This document shows, one piece after another, positions 43,527 through 51,514 of a stretch of DNA of 64,000 bases; the first letter of the stretch is position 1; each line of letters starts with the position of its first letter. The position numbers were made by a program, and so were the translations under genes. The stretch is from Candidatus Brevundimonas phytovorans (lineage in GTDB: Bacteria > Pseudomonadota > Alphaproteobacteria > Caulobacterales > Caulobacteraceae). Where the stretch lies: contig CP119309.1 in NCBI GenBank assembly GCA_029203145.1, positions 1,637,001-1,701,000 of the forward strand. The letters run 5' to 3'. The notes beneath the pieces were generated by a model. It did no database searches and had not been told where the DNA came from. It saw only the letters and a program-made list of their open reading frames with translations.

Positions 43527-44671
43527 GATTGGTCTTCTCCGTCCATGTCGCGCCAACCGGCGATGCGCAGGCCGTAGCCTTCAAGCGCCGTCGGATTGGG
43601 GCGGGTCGAACTCATGATGATCATGTCGCGCACGCCGAGATCCAGCAGGATCTGGGCGCCCACGCCATAGGCTTTGATGGCGCGGTCCGCGGCGGCGGGC
43701 TTGTCGCCGCCGACCAGACGTTCCGACAGCCGGTGCAGGCCCGGATCGCGCAGGAAGACGGCGACACCGGGGCCGTCCTCGGCGCTGAGCGCCTTGAGCG
43801 CGCGGGGGATATAGTCCTGGCGGGCCTCAATGTGCCCCAGCAGGTCGGCGGCGAAGTCGATCTGGTGCATCCGCACGACGGTCGGCTTGGTCGGGTCGAT
43901 GTCGCCGTGGATCAGGGCGACGTGTTCGGCGCCCTCGATGGTGTCCTTGTAGACGATCATGCGGAACGGGCCGCCGTGGACGCTTTCGAACGGGGTATCC
44001 AGCACGCGCTCGACGAAGCGCTCGGTGCGGCGGCGATAGGCGATCAGGTCGGCGATGGTGCCGATCTTCAGCCCATGCAACTGGGCGAAGGCGATCAGGT
44101 CAGGCATCCGCGCCATCTCGCCGTCGTCCTTGATGATCTCGCAGATCACCCCGGCCGGGATCAGGCCCGCCATGCGGCTGATATCGACAGCGGCTTCGGT
44201 ATGGCCGGTGCGGACCAGAACCCCGCCGTCGCGCGCAACCAGAGGGAAGATGTGGCCCGGGGAGACGATGTCGTCGGCGCCGCGCGACGGGTCGGCGGCG
44301 ACCTGGACGGTGCGGGCGCGGTCGGCGGCGGAGATGCCGGTCGTGACGCCTTCCTTGGCCTCGATCGAGATGGTGAAGGCCGTGCCCATGCTTTCGCGGT
44401 TTTCAGCGGCCATCGGCGGCAGGCGCAGGGCCTTGGCGCGATCCGCCGTCATGGCCAGGCAGACCAGACCGCGCGCGTGCTTGATCATGAAGTTGATCTG
44501 ATCCGGCGTCGCGAACTGGGCCGGAATGATGATGTCGCCCTCGTTCTCGCGATCCTCGGCGTCCACCAGGATGTAGGGACGCCCGTTGCGGGCGTCCTCG
44601 AGAATGTCCTCGATCGGGCTGATCGGGCTGTCGTTCATGTTCGCCGCCAGCATTCCACGTTCCATTGGCAT
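43523..44671 (-). CDS. ribB: 3,4-dihydroxy-2-butanone-4-phosphate synthase with degenerate GTP cyclohydrolase II-like domain
   Basis: Residues about 15-215 are a complete RibB domain (DAEDRENEGDIIIPA, RTGHTEAAVDISRMAG). Residues about 220-380 look like the RibA fold but the zinc cysteine cluster and the GRGIGL catalytic motif are missing (the corresponding places read VVRMHQIDFAADLLG and LRDPGLHRLSE). So only the RibB reaction is expected; the second half may be regulatory. The start ATG overlaps the ribE stop. Confidence 0.9.
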   Translation of the reverse strand: MPMERGMLAANMNDSPISPIEDILEDARNGRPYILVDAEDRENEGDIIIPAQFATPDQINFMIKHARGLVCLAMTADRAKALRLPPMAAENRESMGTAFTISIEAKEGVTTGISAADRARTVQVAADPSRGADDIVSPGHIFPLVARDGGVLVRTGHTEAAVDISRMAGLIPAGVICEIIKDDGEMARMPDLIAFAQLHGLKIGTIADLIAYRRRTERFVERVLDTPFESVHGGPFRMIVYKDTIEGAEHVALIHGDIDPTKPTVVRMHQIDFAADLLGHIEARQDYIPRALKALSAEDGPGVAVFLRDPGLHRLSERLVGGDKPAAADRAIKAYGVGAQILLDLGVRDMIIMSSTRPNPTALEGYGLRIAGWRDMDGEDQS

Positions 44672-45261
44672 CACGCCGTCTCCTGCCACCGCGCGAGGTA
44701 GCGCGCCAGCATGTCGATCTCCAGGTTGACCTTGTCGCCGACCTTGAGGCCGCCAAGCGTGGTCGCATCCCACGTATGCGGAATGATGTTCAAGTCGAAG
44801 CGGCGCTCTTGCACCCCATTCACGGTCAGGGAAACCCCATCGACGGTGATTGAGCCCTTCGGCGCAATAAAACGGTGCAGCGGCGCGGGCGCCTCGATCA
44901 CGATGCGGTGCGATCCGCCGTCGGGCGTGATGGAGACCACCTCGCCCAGACCGTCGACATGGCCCGAGACGATATGGCCGCCCAGTTCGTCGCCCAGCTT
45001 GGCGGCGCGCTCCAGATTGACCCGCGTGTCCTCGGCCCAGTCGCCCAGCTTGGTCTTGGACAGGGTCTCGCCGGACACTTCGACCGCAAACCAGCCCTCG
45101 CCCTTCTCCGTCACGGTCAGGCAGCAGCCCGCGTGGCTGATGGAGGCGCCCAGGTCGATGGTGGCCGTGTCCCACACGGTCTCGACCTCATAGCGACGGT
45201 CGCGGTCGGTTTGGCGGACGCTGCGGACGCGGCCGATGTCGGTGACGATGCCGGTAAACAT
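44671..45261 (-). CDS. ribE: Riboflavin synthase, alpha subunit
   Basis: Two lumazine-binding barrels in tandem. MFTGIVTDIG at the N-terminus fixes the start at 45261; the substrate motifs SHAGCCLTV and VDGVSLTVNG, and GHIVSGHVDG between the repeats, are present. 196 residues, normal. An upstream in-frame ATG at 45294 would add 11 residues and lies inside the shared upstream repeat. Confidence 0.95.
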   Translation of the reverse strand: MFTGIVTDIGRVRSVRQTDRDRRYEVETVWDTATIDLGASISHAGCCLTVTEKGEGWFAVEVSGETLSKTKLGDWAEDTRVNLERAAKLGDELGGHIVSGHVDGLGEVVSITPDGGSHRIVIEAPAPLHRFIAPKGSITVDGVSLTVNGVQERRFDLNIIPHTWDATTLGGLKVGDKVNLEIDMLARYLARWQETA

Positions 45262-45280
45262 GGAAACTCCGGTCCCTTCG

Positions 45281-45323
45281 GACCCAAAAAACATGGTCTG
45301 AATAGTCTGAATCGTCTGAAATC
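45281..45323 (-). promoter_or_regulatory. Shared 9-nt-period repeat upstream of ribE
   Basis: Plus-strand GTCTGAA units start at 45296, 45305 and 45314, next to a small GACC/GGTC hairpin with loop ending AAAACAT. The same arrangement stands upstream of gor at 53743-53785, including a 19-base identity. Candidate protein-binding or RNA element. Confidence 0.4.
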
Positions 45324-46089
45324 AGCCGTCGAAGCGCGCGTAGCGTTCCCACAGGTCGTCTCCGACAGGCTCTACGCCCAGACGACGGAACTTGGGGGCG
45401 TCGGCCAGCTTTGCAAGCGCCAGAGAGGCGACGCAGGGCCTCCCCTCTCCGCCCAGCAGAATGGGCGCGCGGAACCACTCGATGGCGTCCACCACGCCCG
45501 CCGTGAGGAAGGAGGCGGCGACGCGCCCCCCGCCCTCGATCAGCAGGGAGGTGACGCCGCGGGCGGTCAGGGCGTCGAGGACGGCGGCGATGGCGGGGCG
45601 GCCGTCGGAGGCGGCGACCGCGACGACCTCGGCCTGGCCGATGGCGTGAACAGCCCCTAGCGTGAAGATCAGCGTGTTCCCGCTGGCGACCTTGGCCGTG
45701 ATGGGCGTCCGCAGACGGCTATCAAGAACGACGCGCAACGGATTTCTTCTCCCCTCGGGGGAGAAGGTGGGCGGCGAAGCCGCTCGGATGAGGGGGACCT
45801 TTAATACGCCCTCGACCTCTGACGATGAGCGCGCTGAACCCGCCCCCTCATCCGTCATGCTCCGCACGACACCTTCTCCCCCGAGGGGAGAAGGGGAAAG
45901 TCTGACCGTCAGTTCGGGATCGTCGGCCAGCACGGTCTCGACGCCGACCAGGATGGCGTCATGGCTCGCGCGCAGGCGGTGGCCCTGCTGGCGCGCCTCT
46001 GGCCCGGTGATCCACTGGCTTTCGCCCGAGGCCGTGGCGATGCGCCCGTCCAGCGACGTCGCCAGCTTCAGGGTGATGCGCGGGCGCAT
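45322..46089 (-). CDS. ribD: RibD reductase domain only (5-amino-6-(5-phosphoribosylamino)uracil reductase), with in-frame palindromic insert
   Basis: The 255-residue product begins at the reductase domain (ITLKLATSLDGRIATASGES, HDAILVGVETVLADDP) and ends with GGGRVAASFL and RAPILLGGEG. The N-terminal deaminase half, with its zinc HAE and PCxxxG..C motifs, is absent and cannot fit upstream because the start overlaps the nrdR stop. About 45 residues from about residue 66 (beginning LSPSPLGGEG and ending TFSPEGRRN) come from a palindromic repeat inserted without breaking the frame. A separate deaminase would be needed elsewhere. Confidence 0.85.
   Translation of the reverse strand: MRPRITLKLATSLDGRIATASGESQWITGPEARQQGHRLRASHDAILVGVETVLADDPELTVRLSPSPLGGEGVVRSMTDEGAGSARSSSEVEGVLKVPLIRAASPPTFSPEGRRNPLRVVLDSRLRTPITAKVASGNTLIFTLGAVHAIGQAEVVAVAASDGRPAIAAVLDALTARGVTSLLIEGGGRVAASFLTAGVVDAIEWFRAPILLGGEGRPCVASLALAKLADAPKFRRLGVEPVGDDLWERYARFDG
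45746..45893. repeat. Palindromic repeat element inserted in ribD
   Basis: The outer 24-base arms 45746-45769 and 45870-45893 are perfect inverted copies, and 12-base inner arms at 45785-45796 and 45843-45854 are also perfect. Each outer arm itself contains a CCCCTC/GGGGGAG hairpin. Related sequence occurs at 30600-30676 and 57502-57602. Confidence 0.88.
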
Positions 46090-46568
46090 CAGGCCTTGCC
46101 GGGTTCGTCGTTGCTCCCGTCGAAACCCTCGTCGCCGAGGAATTTGGCGAAGTCGCCGGTGTGGCGGAAGTCCTTGTAGACCGAGGCGTAGCGGACGTAG
46201 GCGACCTCATCGACCGACTTCAGCGCCTTCATGATGAAGTCGCCGACGATGCTGGACGGGATCTCGGTCTCGCCCAGGCTTTCCAGCTGACGCACGATGC
46301 GGCTGACCAGCAGTTCGACCTGATCGGGCTGCACCGGGCGCTTGCGCAGGGCGATGCCCAGCGAACGTTCCAGCTTGTCGCGGTCGAAGGGGGTGCGGCG
46401 GCCGTTCCGTTTCAGGATGACCAGTTCGCGCAGCTGCACCCGCTCGAAGGTGGTGAAGCGCCCGTTGCACTGCGGGCAGGACCGACGGCGGCGGATGGCC
46501 GCGCCGTCGTCAGACGGGCGGCTGTCCTTGACCTGGGTGTCGGCGTTTCCGCAGAAGGGGCACTTCAT
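46089..46568 (-). CDS. nrdR: Transcriptional repressor NrdR
   Basis: Regulates ribonucleotide reductase genes by sensing ATP/dATP. The N-terminal zinc ribbon (CPFCGNADTQVKDSRP, RRSCPQCNGRFTTFE) is followed by the ATP-cone domain (VILKRNGRRTPFDRDKLERS). 159 residues, normal. It lies ten bases after the glyA stop and overlaps ribD. Confidence 0.96.
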   Translation of the reverse strand: MKCPFCGNADTQVKDSRPSDDGAAIRRRRSCPQCNGRFTTFERVQLRELVILKRNGRRTPFDRDKLERSLGIALRKRPVQPDQVELLVSRIVRQLESLGETEIPSSIVGDFIMKALKSVDEVAYVRYASVYKDFRHTGDFAKFLGDEGFDGSNDEPGKA

Positions 46569-46578
46569 TCAGCGCGCC

Positions 46579-47862
46579 TCAGCCGTAGATCGGGAAGCGG
46601 GCGGTCAGTTCGCGCACCTGGGCGGCGACGCCCGCGACGACGGCCGGATCGGCTTCGTCGCCGCCGTTCATCGACGAGACGACGTCGGCGATCCAGTGGC
46701 CGATCTGCTTGAACTCTTCCTCGCCGAAGCCGCGCGTGGTGCCCGCCGGGGTGCCCAGACGGACGCCCGAGGTGACGGTGAAGGGCGCGGTGTCGAACGG
46801 CACGCCGTTCTTGTTGCAGGTCATCAGGGCCTTCTCGAGCTCATGCTCGGTGGCCTTGCCGGTCACGCCCTTGGGACGCAGGTCGACCAGCATCAGGTGG
46901 CTGTCGGTGCCGCCCGAGACGATGGCCAGGCCGCGCTCGATCAGGACGCCGGACAGGGCCTGGGCGTTCTTGACGACCTGTTGGGCATAGCCCTTGAACT
47001 CAGGCTTCAGCGCCTCGCCGAAGGCCACGGCCTTGGCGGCGATGACGTGCTCCAGCGGCCCGCCTTGCAGGCCGGGGAAGACGGCCGAGTTGATCTTCTT
47101 GCCCAGGTCCGCGTCGTTGGACAGGATCATGCCGCCGCGCGGGCCGCGCAGGGTCTTGTGCGTCGTGGTGGTGACGACGTGGGCGTGCGGGATCGGGTCG
47201 GGATAGACGCCGCCAGCGATCAGACCGGCATAGTGGGCCATATCCACCATCAGATAGGCGCCGACGCTGTCAGCGATCTCGCGGAAGCGCTTGAAGTCGA
47301 TGTGACGCGAGTAGGCCGAGGCGCCGGCCAGGATCAGTTTGGGCTTCTCCTTCTGGGCCATTTCGGCGACGTGGTCATAATCGATCAGGTGGGTGTCTTC
47401 CGACACCTTGTAGGTCACGGGGCGGAACCACTTGCCCGACTGGTTGGCGGGCGAACCGTGGGTCAGGTGACCGCCACAGGCCAGGTCCATGCCCAGGAAG
47501 GTGTCGCCGGGCTGCAGCAGGGTGAAGAAGACGGCCTGGTTGGCCTGGGCGCCCGAGTGGGGCTGGACGTTGGCGAAGGCGGCGCCGAACAGCTCCTTGG
47601 CGCGCTCGCGGGCCAGATCCTCGGTAACGTCCACGAACTCGCAGCCGCCATAGTAGCGACGGCCCGGATACCCCTCGGCGTACTTGTTGGTCAGGACCGA
47701 GCCTTGCGCGTCCAGCACCGCCTGGGAGACGATGTTTTCCGAAGCGATCAGCTCGATCTGCTCCTTCTGGCGGCCGAGTTCGCCCTGGATGCCCTTGAAG
47801 ATCGCCGGATCAGCGTCGGCGAGGCTCTTTGAGAAGTACGATTCGTGCGTGAAGGCGGTCAC
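46579..47862 (-). CDS. glyA: Serine hydroxymethyltransferase
   Basis: PLP enzyme interconverting serine and glycine for one-carbon metabolism. IELIASENIVS, NKYAEGYPGRRYYGGCE, and VVTTTTHKTLRGPRGG with the PLP Lys are present. 427 residues, normal. First gene of the glyA-nrdR-rib-nusB-thiL cluster on this strand. Confidence 0.97.
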   Translation of the reverse strand: MTAFTHESYFSKSLADADPAIFKGIQGELGRQKEQIELIASENIVSQAVLDAQGSVLTNKYAEGYPGRRYYGGCEFVDVTEDLARERAKELFGAAFANVQPHSGAQANQAVFFTLLQPGDTFLGMDLACGGHLTHGSPANQSGKWFRPVTYKVSEDTHLIDYDHVAEMAQKEKPKLILAGASAYSRHIDFKRFREIADSVGAYLMVDMAHYAGLIAGGVYPDPIPHAHVVTTTTHKTLRGPRGGMILSNDADLGKKINSAVFPGLQGGPLEHVIAAKAVAFGEALKPEFKGYAQQVVKNAQALSGVLIERGLAIVSGGTDSHLMLVDLRPKGVTGKATEHELEKALMTCNKNGVPFDTAPFTVTSGVRLGTPAGTTRGFGEEEFKQIGHWIADVVSSMNGGDEADPAVVAGVAAQVRELTARFPIYG

Positions 47863-47943
47863 TGGCGGGCATCCCGAAGGCTGAAGGCTGAAACGGCGGG
47901 ACCTATCTAGGCCGCGTCGGCGAACACCACAACATCTAGGGGG

Positions 47944-48129
47944 TCAGCGCTGCGACAACGCTCGTTTCAGTTTGGCGATGGCCACCCGCTCGACCGCGCG
48001 CGGCTCCAGCGCGGGGCCCATGGCGGACACTTCGACGCCGCTGGCCACGTGAATGGCCGAGCACTTCAGATAGGTTCCGTTGCGGACGAGCTCGACGATC
48101 ACCTCGCCGAGTTCGGGGGCGGTTGTCAT
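47944..48129 (-). CDS. Small conserved-type hypothetical protein (DUF6898-like), 61 aa
   Basis: The start overlaps the hemA stop (ATGA), so translation is coupled. The small alpha/beta product (VIVELVRNGTYLKCSAIHVASGVEVSAMGP) has one Cys and no membrane segment. Short proteins like this follow hemA or precede glyA in related genomes as far as I recall; the family label is tentative. Confidence 0.65.
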   Translation of the reverse strand: MTTAPELGEVIVELVRNGTYLKCSAIHVASGVEVSAMGPALEPRAVERVAIAKLKRALSQR

Positions 48130-49352
48130 GCAGCGACCGGACGGCGCGCCACGTTGCAGTGGGAAAACAGCTTGTCCATCGCATCGACCAGCTTGTCGAT
48201 CATGCCGTCGTCATGGTTGGGCGACGGGGTGAAGCGCAGACGCTCGGTGCCCTTGGGCACGGTCGGATAGTTGATCGGCTGGACGTAGATGCCGTGTTCT
48301 TCCAGCAGCATGTCCGAGATCAGCTTGCAGTGGACCGGATTGCCGACGTGGACCGGGACGATGTGGCTGACGCTGGGCAGGACCGGGATGCCGGCCTCCA
48401 GCAGGCGGCGCTTCAGGGTCTCGGCGCGTTCCTGATGGGCGACGCGCAGTTCCGGGTGGGCCTTGAGGTGACGCACCGAGGCCAGGGCCCCGGCGGTCAG
48501 GGCGGGCGGCAGGCTGGTGGTGAAGATGAAGCCCGAGGCCCAGCTGCGCACTGCATCCACGATCACCGCGTCGGCGGCGATATAGCCGCCCATGACGCCG
48601 ATGGCCTTGCCCAAGGTGCATTCGACGATGTCGATGCCGTCCAGCAGACCATCGCGCTCGGCCACGCCCGCGCCGGTTTCGCCGTAGAGGCCGACCGCAT
48701 GGACTTCGTCCAGATAGGTCATGGCGCCGTATTTCTTGGCCAGGGCGATGGTCCCGGCGATGTCGGCGATGTCGCCGTCCATCGAATAGACGCTCTCGAA
48801 GGCGACCAGCTTGGGCGCGCCCAGCGGGGCGGCGGCCAGCAGTTCCTCGAGGTGTTCCAGGTCATTGTGGCGGAAGATGTGGCGCGGACCGCCGCCGTGA
48901 CGGATGCCCTCGATCATCGAGGCGTGATTCAGGGCGTCGGAGAAGATGATCAGGCCTGGCAGGATCTTCTGCAGGGTCGACAGCGTCGCCTCATTGGCCA
49001 CATAGCCCGAGGTGAACAGCAGGGCCGCTTCCTTCTGGTGCCAGCTGGCCAGCTCGGCTTCCAGATCGACCGCCGAGCGGGTCGTGCCCGAGATGTTGCG
49101 CGTGCCGCCGGCTCCGGCGCCCACGGCGTCGATCTCGGCCGTCATGGCGTTCAGCACCGCCGGATGCTGGCCCATGCCCAGATAGTCGTTGGAGCACCAG
49201 ACCACGACGTCCTGCTCCGAGCCGTCCTCGCGACGGTGCACCGCCTGCGGAAACTGTCCGCGCACGCGCTTCAGATCGGCGAAGACGCGATAGCGACCCT
49301 CGCTGCGGACCTGCTCGACCGATTTTTGAAAGGCGGACTTATAGTCGAACAA
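48126..49352 (-). CDS. hemA: 5-aminolevulinate synthase
   Basis: Shemin-pathway entry to heme: glycine plus succinyl-CoA. PLP Lys in CTLGKAIGVMGGY; VWCSNDYLGMGQHP, GAGAGGTRNISGT and VYSMDGDIADI are family motifs. The TTG at 49352 gives MFDYKSAFQ, the usual start, and 408 residues; upstream in-frame sequence is not conserved. The ribosome site is weak (AAAGAA). Use of ALA synthase is an alphaproteobacterial trait. Confidence 0.95.
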   Translation of the reverse strand: MFDYKSAFQKSVEQVRSEGRYRVFADLKRVRGQFPQAVHRREDGSEQDVVVWCSNDYLGMGQHPAVLNAMTAEIDAVGAGAGGTRNISGTTRSAVDLEAELASWHQKEAALLFTSGYVANEATLSTLQKILPGLIIFSDALNHASMIEGIRHGGGPRHIFRHNDLEHLEELLAAAPLGAPKLVAFESVYSMDGDIADIAGTIALAKKYGAMTYLDEVHAVGLYGETGAGVAERDGLLDGIDIVECTLGKAIGVMGGYIAADAVIVDAVRSWASGFIFTTSLPPALTAGALASVRHLKAHPELRVAHQERAETLKRRLLEAGIPVLPSVSHIVPVHVGNPVHCKLISDMLLEEHGIYVQPINYPTVPKGTERLRFTPSPNHDDGMIDKLVDAMDKLFSHCNVARRPVAA

Positions 49353-49739
49353 GACGGTAGTTCTTTCGCTTATACAGCTTTCCCCGCCTAATTGCGCTCG
49401 CCGACCAGCCTTGTCCATGTTCAGAGCCGGACAAAACGTCTCAACCCTTTAATTGATAACGGTTCTCACTTTGAGTTGCCCGCGGTCGTCGGCCCTGCGG
49501 GACCTCCCGACCCGACGCGGGCTGGATGGGTGGCCCGCGGTCAAGGCTCCGCCTTTTCGACCCGACGCGGGCTGGCGCACCCTGCCGTCATCCCGGGGCG
49601 GCGCAGCCGAACCCGGGACCCAGACAGTGGACAACAGGCAGTGTCGTGAGAGAACTAAACGCCTGGGTCCCGGCTCTCCGCTCCGCTACGGCCGGGATGA
49701 CGGCGGCGGGATTCGCGCCGCCGCTCCCTCAAGCAGATG
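49353..49739. other. Intergenic region with repeats, no gene
   Basis: About 390 bp between the start of hemA and the stop of the dehydrogenase gene. It holds an 18-bp direct repeat (49508-49525 and 49558-49575, core CCCGACGCGGGCTGG) and the inverted repeat at 49583-49705. Open frames through it reflect GC bias. Confidence 0.6.
49583..49705. repeat. Inverted-repeat element (CCGTCATCCCGG type)
   Basis: The left arm (TGCCGTCATCCCGG.. CCCGGGACCCAG, 49583-49625) is mirrored by the right arm (CTGGGTCCCGG.. CCGGGATGACGGC, 49661-49704). This resembles widespread alphaproteobacterial intergenic palindromes, distinct from the CCTTCTCCC family. Confidence 0.7.
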
Positions 49740-50639
49740 TCAGTTCGCCAGCGTATCCAGCCGTCCGCGCAGCATCTGGACCATGGCGGAGAAGTCCTTG
49801 CCGCCGTAGCCGAGGCCGTTGAACAGGGCATAAAGAGCCTCGGCCTGGGCGCCGAGCGGGGTGGTGGCGCCGGCCTTGGCGGCGGCGTCCTGGGCCAGTT
49901 TCAGGTCTTTCAGCATCATGGCGGTGGCGAAACCGCCTTCGTAATCGCGATTCGAGGGGGCGGTCGGGACCGGGCCGGCCCAGGGATAGTAGCTGCTGAC
50001 GCTCCAGCACTGGCCCGAGGACTTCGACGCGATCTCGAAGAAGCGTTCCGGATCCAGGCCCAGCTTCTCGGCCAGGGCGATGGCCTCGCAGGTGCCGACC
50101 ATGGAGATGCCCAGCAGCATGTTGTTGCAGATCTTGGCCGCCTGACCGGCGCCATGGTCGCCGGCGCGGATGGTGATGCGGCTCATGGGGTCCAGCGCCG
50201 GTTCGACGCGGGCGAAGTCGGCCTCGTCGCAGCCGACCATAAAGGCCAGGGTCCCGGCGTCGGCGGCGGCGGTGCCGCCCGACACAGGGGCGTCAGCGAA
50301 GGCGTAGCCCGCCTCCTTGGCCAGACCGGCGACCTTGCGCGCCGTCTCTACGTCAATGGTCGAGCAGTCCAGCAGCAGGGCGCTGGAAGGCGCGGCGCCG
50401 ATGATCTGTTCGGCATAGACGCTGAGAACGTGCGGTCCGGCGGGCAGCATGGTGATGACCACCTCAGCGTCCTTCACCGCCTCAGCGACCGAGCTGACCG
50501 TGCGGCATCCGGCCTCGGCGGCGCGTTCCAGCGCGGCGGGCGACAGGTCGAAGGCGGCGACGTCATGCCCGGCCTTGGCCTGATTGGCGGCCATGCCTCC
50601 GCCCATGTTGCCGAGACCGATGAAGGCGATGCGAGTCAT
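49740..50639 (-). CDS. mmsB: 3-hydroxyisobutyrate dehydrogenase
   Basis: NAD-dependent valine catabolism. IAFIGLGNMGGGMAANQAKAGH is the Rossmann nucleotide site (quoted in part: GLGNMGGGMAANQAKAG); DAPVSGGTAAADAGTL is the substrate motif and the catalytic Lys lies in GAGQAAKICNNML. 299 residues, normal. Stand-alone gene here. Confidence 0.92.
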   Translation of the reverse strand: MTRIAFIGLGNMGGGMAANQAKAGHDVAAFDLSPAALERAAEAGCRTVSSVAEAVKDAEVVITMLPAGPHVLSVYAEQIIGAAPSSALLLDCSTIDVETARKVAGLAKEAGYAFADAPVSGGTAAADAGTLAFMVGCDEADFARVEPALDPMSRITIRAGDHGAGQAAKICNNMLLGISMVGTCEAIALAEKLGLDPERFFEIASKSSGQCWSVSSYYPWAGPVPTAPSNRDYEGGFATAMMLKDLKLAQDAAAKAGATTPLGAQAEALYALFNGLGYGGKDFSAMVQMLRGRLDTLAN

Positions 50640-50721
50640 CTGAGGCGTTCCCTTATAGATTTTGGGGCAGAGTTAGCCCCTCCCCGACCGCTTCGCCAGT
50701 CACCTGTTCGACAGTTTCGGC

Positions 50722-51486
50722 TCAGGCGGGTTTTCTGAACCGCAGCATGAACTGGCTGGTGTGGCCGCGAATGGACGGGTCGAAGACATTGGCGGTCAGC
50801 GGGTCGTCGGGGCGCACCAGAAGGTCGCTGGAGCCATCCAGCTCAAACCCCGCCGCCTCGACCTCGCGCATGACCTGATCGACCTCGATACGGTGGAGGC
50901 TATCGGGCGCGTCCGGCCCCGCCCCCGCCGCCGCAGCATGGTCGACGATGACATAGAGACCGCCGGGCTTCAGCGCCCGATACGCCGCCGCATTGACCCG
51001 CGCCGCCGTGTCCGTCGCAAAAGGTTTGAGGTGAAGGTCGTGGTAGTTCTGGGCGGTGAAGATCAGGTCCAGACCTTCGGGCCATTCCGGGGCGCCTATG
51101 GGCGAGCTGATGGCGTCGGCGTTGTCGAGCGCCGCGGCGGCGGCGAGCGCCTCGCCATAGCTGGCCTGGAAGCCGATGAACTCGGCCGGTTGCCAGGCGG
51201 TGACGTGGCCCTCGGGCCCGACGGCGGCCGAAAACAAGCGGGTGAAGTAGCCGCCGCCGATGATCATGTCGCCGATCTGCTGACCCGGCGCCACCCGGGC
51301 GAAGGCCAGGGTTTCAGCGGCGTGGCGGGCTTCGTCGCGGGCCACGTCGGCGGCGGTGCGGATCGGGCTGGCCAGCGCGGCCCCATAGGCTTCGGGGGCA
51401 ATCTGGGCGACGGCCCCCGAGGCGACAATCATGGGCGCGGTCGCCGCCAGCGAGGCGATGACCAGAAAGGAGAGGAAGGGACGCAC
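50722..51486 (-). CDS. Exported methyltransferase-like protein 1
   Basis: A GTG start with AGGAGGAG five bases upstream. Residues 1-28 form a Sec signal peptide (ending AVAQ). The rest resembles class I SAM methyltransferases: a GGGYFTRLFSAAVG motif I where the usual E/D-x-G-x-G is altered to DMIIGGGYFT, and ALKPGGLYVIVDHAA as post-motif III. Export is odd because SAM is cytoplasmic. It is paralogous to the next gene upstream, with the same layout and C-terminus (FMLRFRKPA). Confidence 0.78.
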   Translation of the reverse strand: MRPFLSFLVIASLAATAPMIVASGAVAQIAPEAYGAALASPIRTAADVARDEARHAAETLAFARVAPGQQIGDMIIGGGYFTRLFSAAVGPEGHVTAWQPAEFIGFQASYGEALAAAAALDNADAISSPIGAPEWPEGLDLIFTAQNYHDLHLKPFATDTAARVNAAAYRALKPGGLYVIVDHAAAAGAGPDAPDSLHRIEVDQVMREVEAAGFELDGSSDLLVRPDDPLTANVFDPSIRGHTSQFMLRFRKPA

Positions 51487-51514
51487 GGCTACTCCTCCTG
51501 TGGTTTCAGCCGGT

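Noticed and set aside
45262..45321. FMN riboswitch before ribE
   Set aside because: The gap between ribD and ribE is only 60 bp and lacks the conserved FMN aptamer blocks.
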